From Agrobacterium cavarae (GTDB lineage Bacteria > Pseudomonadota > Alphaproteobacteria > Rhizobiales > Rhizobiaceae): a stretch of DNA of 64,000 nt. The position numbers and the translations under genes were made by a program. Location of the stretch: contig NZ_SISF01000033.1 in the NCBI RefSeq assembly GCF_004310285.1, positions 62,001-126,000 on the forward strand, read 5' to 3'. The notes under the pieces are model-generated. The model did no database searches. It saw nothing but the letters and a program-made list of their open reading frames with translations, and was not told where the DNA came from. This document shows positions 62,072 through 64,000 of the stretch, piece by piece. Position 1 is the first letter of the stretch, and each line of letters opens with the position of its first letter.

Positions 62072-63016
62072 ATGATCGTCGATCGCGAAATCAGTTGGGA
62101 TTACTACCGCACCTTCCTCAGCGTGCTGCGTGACGGCTCGCTGTCAGCGGCTGCAAGAGAGCTCGGCATCACACAACCAACCGTTGGTCGCCATATTGGT
62201 GCTCTTGAGGAAGCGATCGGCTATCAGCTCTTCATCCGCTCGCCCCACGGCCTTGTTCCCACAGATGCGGCGATTGCCTTGAAGCCCTATGCGGAAAATC
62301 TGTCTGCCACCGCAGCGGCGCTTGTGCGTGCCGCCTCCGGCGAGGTCGGCAAGATCGAAGGTGCCGTGCGCATCAGCGCCTCGGATGTGATTGGGGTGGA
62401 GGTCCTGCCACCCATCATCGCCGCGATGCAGGACACCTATCCAAAGCTCGAGATCGAGCTTTCGCTCTCCGACACTATCGAGGATCTGCTACGGCGGGAG
62501 GCGGACATCGCCATTCGCATGACCGAGCCGGTCCAGGATGCAATCGTCATGCGCTATGTCGGCAATTTTCGCGTCGGCTTCCACGCGACAAGCAGTTACC
62601 TGCAAAAAATGGGAACGCCGATGAAGAAAGAGGATCTGGAGGGGCACCGGCTGGTCGGCTTCGATCGCAAGACGCCCTTTATCAGAGCCATTCTTCAGAA
62701 CATGAAGAAAGAAAATCCGGCGATCCCCGACGCCGATCAAATTCCTTTCGCCACGCGCGCCGATAGCAATCTGGCCCAGCTTGCGCTGGTGCGCGCGGGT
62801 GCGGGTATCGGCATGTGCCAGATCGGACTGGCCAAACGTGATGAGAGGCTAAAGCACATCCTGCCGGAATTCGAAGTGGCACTCCACACCTGGGTTGCCA
62901 TGCACGAAAATCTTCGGACCTCGCCACGTTGCCGTGCGGTCTTCACTGCGTTGGTGGATGGGCTGAAAGCACATCTGAAAGCAACTGATCCCGAAGCGCC
63001 ATCATCCAAGCGCTAA
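62072..63016 (+). CDS. LysR family transcriptional regulator
   Basis: This 314-residue regulator has the winged helix-turn-helix at YYRTFLSVLRDGSLSAAARE, GITQPTVGRHIGALEEAIGY, and a substrate-binding domain with VIGVEVLPPIIAAMQDTYPK and the C-terminal VRAGAGIGMCQIGLAKRDE. It is divergent from the SDR gene, its likely target. The inducer is unknown. Confidence 0.92.
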   Translation: MIVDREISWDYYRTFLSVLRDGSLSAAARELGITQPTVGRHIGALEEAIGYQLFIRSPHGLVPTDAAIALKPYAENLSATAAALVRAASGEVGKIEGAVRISASDVIGVEVLPPIIAAMQDTYPKLEIELSLSDTIEDLLRREADIAIRMTEPVQDAIVMRYVGNFRVGFHATSSYLQKMGTPMKKEDLEGHRLVGFDRKTPFIRAILQNMKKENPAIPDADQIPFATRADSNLAQLALVRAGAGIGMCQIGLAKRDERLKHILPEFEVALHTWVAMHENLRTSPRCRAVFTALVDGLKAHLKATDPEAPSSKR

Positions 63017-63122
63017 AGCATGGTCCGCACAAAAGTGGTCACCGGTTTTGCGATAACGACATGCGACAAAACAAGGGCTTGAAGCGTTTGGAGCGAATCT
63101 GAAAGATCGCGACACGCTTTAA
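63013..63122. repeat. Rhizobial dispersed palindromic repeat (second family)
   Basis: This roughly 110-base element begins CTAAAGCATGGTCCGCACAA and contains GGTTTTGCGATAACGACATG. It closes with GCGACACGCTTTAAG, its ends being complementary (CTAAAGC and GCTTTAAG). It matches, from memory, a repeat found many times between genes in Rhizobiaceae. It differs in sequence from the elements at 2684 and 15371. It starts within the last codons of the LysR gene. Confidence 0.7.
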
Positions 63123-63137
63123 GCCCCCTGAGAGAAG

Positions 63138-63410
63138 TCAACCGGGGGTGCCAGCCTGTCGTTGGGCATAGGTATCGACGACCTCCGCTTCCGGCCTGTC
63201 GCCGCCCTGACTGAACTCTTCGTGCCAGCGTCCGCGTTCGTCCTGGTAGCTGATTTCCTCGTCCTCACCCCCAACCTGCTGTTCGGCAGCGGCGATCTTC
63301 GCAGCCTGGACGGCGTCGGAGTGCGTGGGGAAGGCTTCGGAATAGGCACCGTTCATTCGGTACGCCCAGCCGCCATCGTGCTCGACGATTTCATAACACA
63401 CCTTGGTCAT
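63138..63410 (-). CDS. DUF2188 domain protein
   Basis: This 90-residue cytoplasmic protein has the DUF2188 core: YEIVEHDGGWAYRMNGAYSE, then FPTHSDAVQAAKIAAAEQ and ISYQDERGRWHEEFSQGG. The domain is small, found in stress-related operons, and of unknown function. AGGAGG lies 8 bases before the ATG at 63410 but only 2 before the one at 63416, so 63410 is the likely start. Confidence 0.85.
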   Translation of the reverse strand: MTKVCYEIVEHDGGWAYRMNGAYSEAFPTHSDAVQAAKIAAAEQQVGGEDEEISYQDERGRWHEEFSQGGDRPEAEVVDTYAQRQAGTPG

Positions 63411-63685
63411 GCGCATGTCCTCCTGTTATGCTTGGAGAAGATTGACAACCAATACCGCAAACAGGCATTTCAGGACTGAGATCGCGGTTTCGTTATCATG
63501 TCCTCGCGCTCACTATCCTACCAAATGGCCAAGAGTGCAAACCCGCCTCTCGACCTGTCACTGAAAAGATCATCGGCCCAAAGCATTTTCGCCTGCTCAC
63601 AGTTAGGCGTGAAAATGGGCAGGGCCGAAAAGTTGCAGCAACGGAGCCGGTATTCGCCCGAACGGCTCTGAGATCTGGAGGAAAG

Positions 63686-64000
63686 ATGTCCGTCGCCACC
63701 ACTTTGAAGCAGGAGCGCATGCTGTTGCTGGCCGTTCCAGTCGCGATTGTCGCCTATCTGGCAGAACATAGCGTGCTGGAAGCAAGCAAGGCACTCTCCT
63801 TCGTCGTTGCGGCGGCGCTGATTGCCGTGATCGTCGCGGTGTCCATGCGGGTTGCCCATCACGCGGAAATCCTCGCGGCGAAGGTCGGAGACCCCTACGG
63901 CACGATGATCCTTACCCTGTCCGCTGTCGCGGTCGAGGTGCTGATCCTCGCCATCATCATGAGCGAGTCGAGCTCCCCTACCCTGGTGCGTGATACGATC
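63686..64000 (+). CDS. ChaA-like Ca2+/H+ antiporter, N-terminal part (cut by window edge)
   Basis: The first 105 codons encode two hydrophobic helices and then HHAEILAAKVGDPYGTMILT with AVAVEVLILAIIM, the first alpha-repeat of Ca2+:H+ antiporters, in which the acidic residue in VAVEV lies in the ion path. ChaA-type proteins export Ca2+ or Na+ in exchange for protons across the inner membrane. GGAGGAAAG precedes the ATG. The remainder lies beyond the window. Confidence 0.85.
   Translation, partial: MSVATTLKQERMLLLAVPVAIVAYLAEHSVLEASKALSFVVAAALIAVIVAVSMRVAHHAEILAAKVGDPYGTMILTLSAVAVEVLILAIIMSESSSPTLVRDTI

Noticed and set aside
1..64000. CRISPR arrays, insertion sequences or prophage genes
   Set aside because: No regularly spaced direct repeats, transposase or phage structural motifs were found. 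The repeated sequences seen are short rhizobial palindromic elements and the two AbcR copies.

Overview
The window looks like a chromosomal segment of a Rhizobiaceae alphaproteobacterium, closest in feel to Agrobacterium/Rhizobium. The support is an Agp2-like bacteriophytochrome next to a TonB/DUF930 protein, rpoD and dnaG; an LpcC-like lipopolysaccharide core mannosyltransferase; a trxB-lsrB pair followed by tandem AbcR-type small RNAs; dispersed rhizobial palindromic repeats; and high-GC coding regions with alphaproteobacterial codon habits. The species assignment is inference, because no database search was possible.

Layout. 0-6.2 kb: 5' part of metH with a palindromic operator, an AGE-family sugar isomerase, and a tandem pair of GYF_2-RDD membrane proteins with a decayed third copy. 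6.2-10.6 kb: an accessory patch holding a three-gene ABC-three-component (ABC-3C) conflict system (nuclease-CTD protein, middle component, ABC ATPase) directly beside the 3' end of a CAU-anticodon tRNA gene. 10.7-25 kb: SIMPL protein, YjbQ, bacteriophytochrome, DUF930 protein, rpoD, dnaG, a candidate structured RNA, yqeY, carA and a MATE pump. 25-34 kb: chemoreceptor, DUF2938 protein, and a LysR regulator divergent from dabB-dabA (inorganic carbon uptake). 34-43 kb: zinc metallopeptidase, GST, carB with a leader terminator, YfdX, a UdgX/radical-SAM DNA repair pair, and greA with a leader terminator.

43-56.3 kb is a surface-glycan locus. It holds an LpcC-like transferase, two paralogous GT4 enzymes, three GT25 enzymes, gmd and a GDP-fucose synthase homologue, a ColD-like aminotransferase-fold 3-dehydratase with His in place of the PLP lysine, and three fucosyltransferase-type genes (a GT11-like one, a GT10 with a frameshift, and a clear GT11). 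The middle of this locus is visibly AT-richer and looks acquired. Together the genes suggest a polysaccharide built from GDP-mannose-derived deoxysugars (L-fucose and perhaps colitose).

56.3-64 kb: Lrp regulator divergent from trxB-lsrB/vtlR, two AbcR-like sRNAs in tandem, an ArsR regulator with an old-yellow-enzyme reductase, an SDR divergent from a LysR regulator, a rhizobial repeat, a DUF2188 protein, and the start of a ChaA-like Ca2+/H+ antiporter cut by the window edge.

The best candidates for further work are the ABC-3C system at the tRNA gene, the unassigned structured RNA at about 21.43-21.59 kb, the leader terminators before carB and greA, and the ColD-like/fucosyltransferase glycan cluster with its frameshifted GT10 gene.
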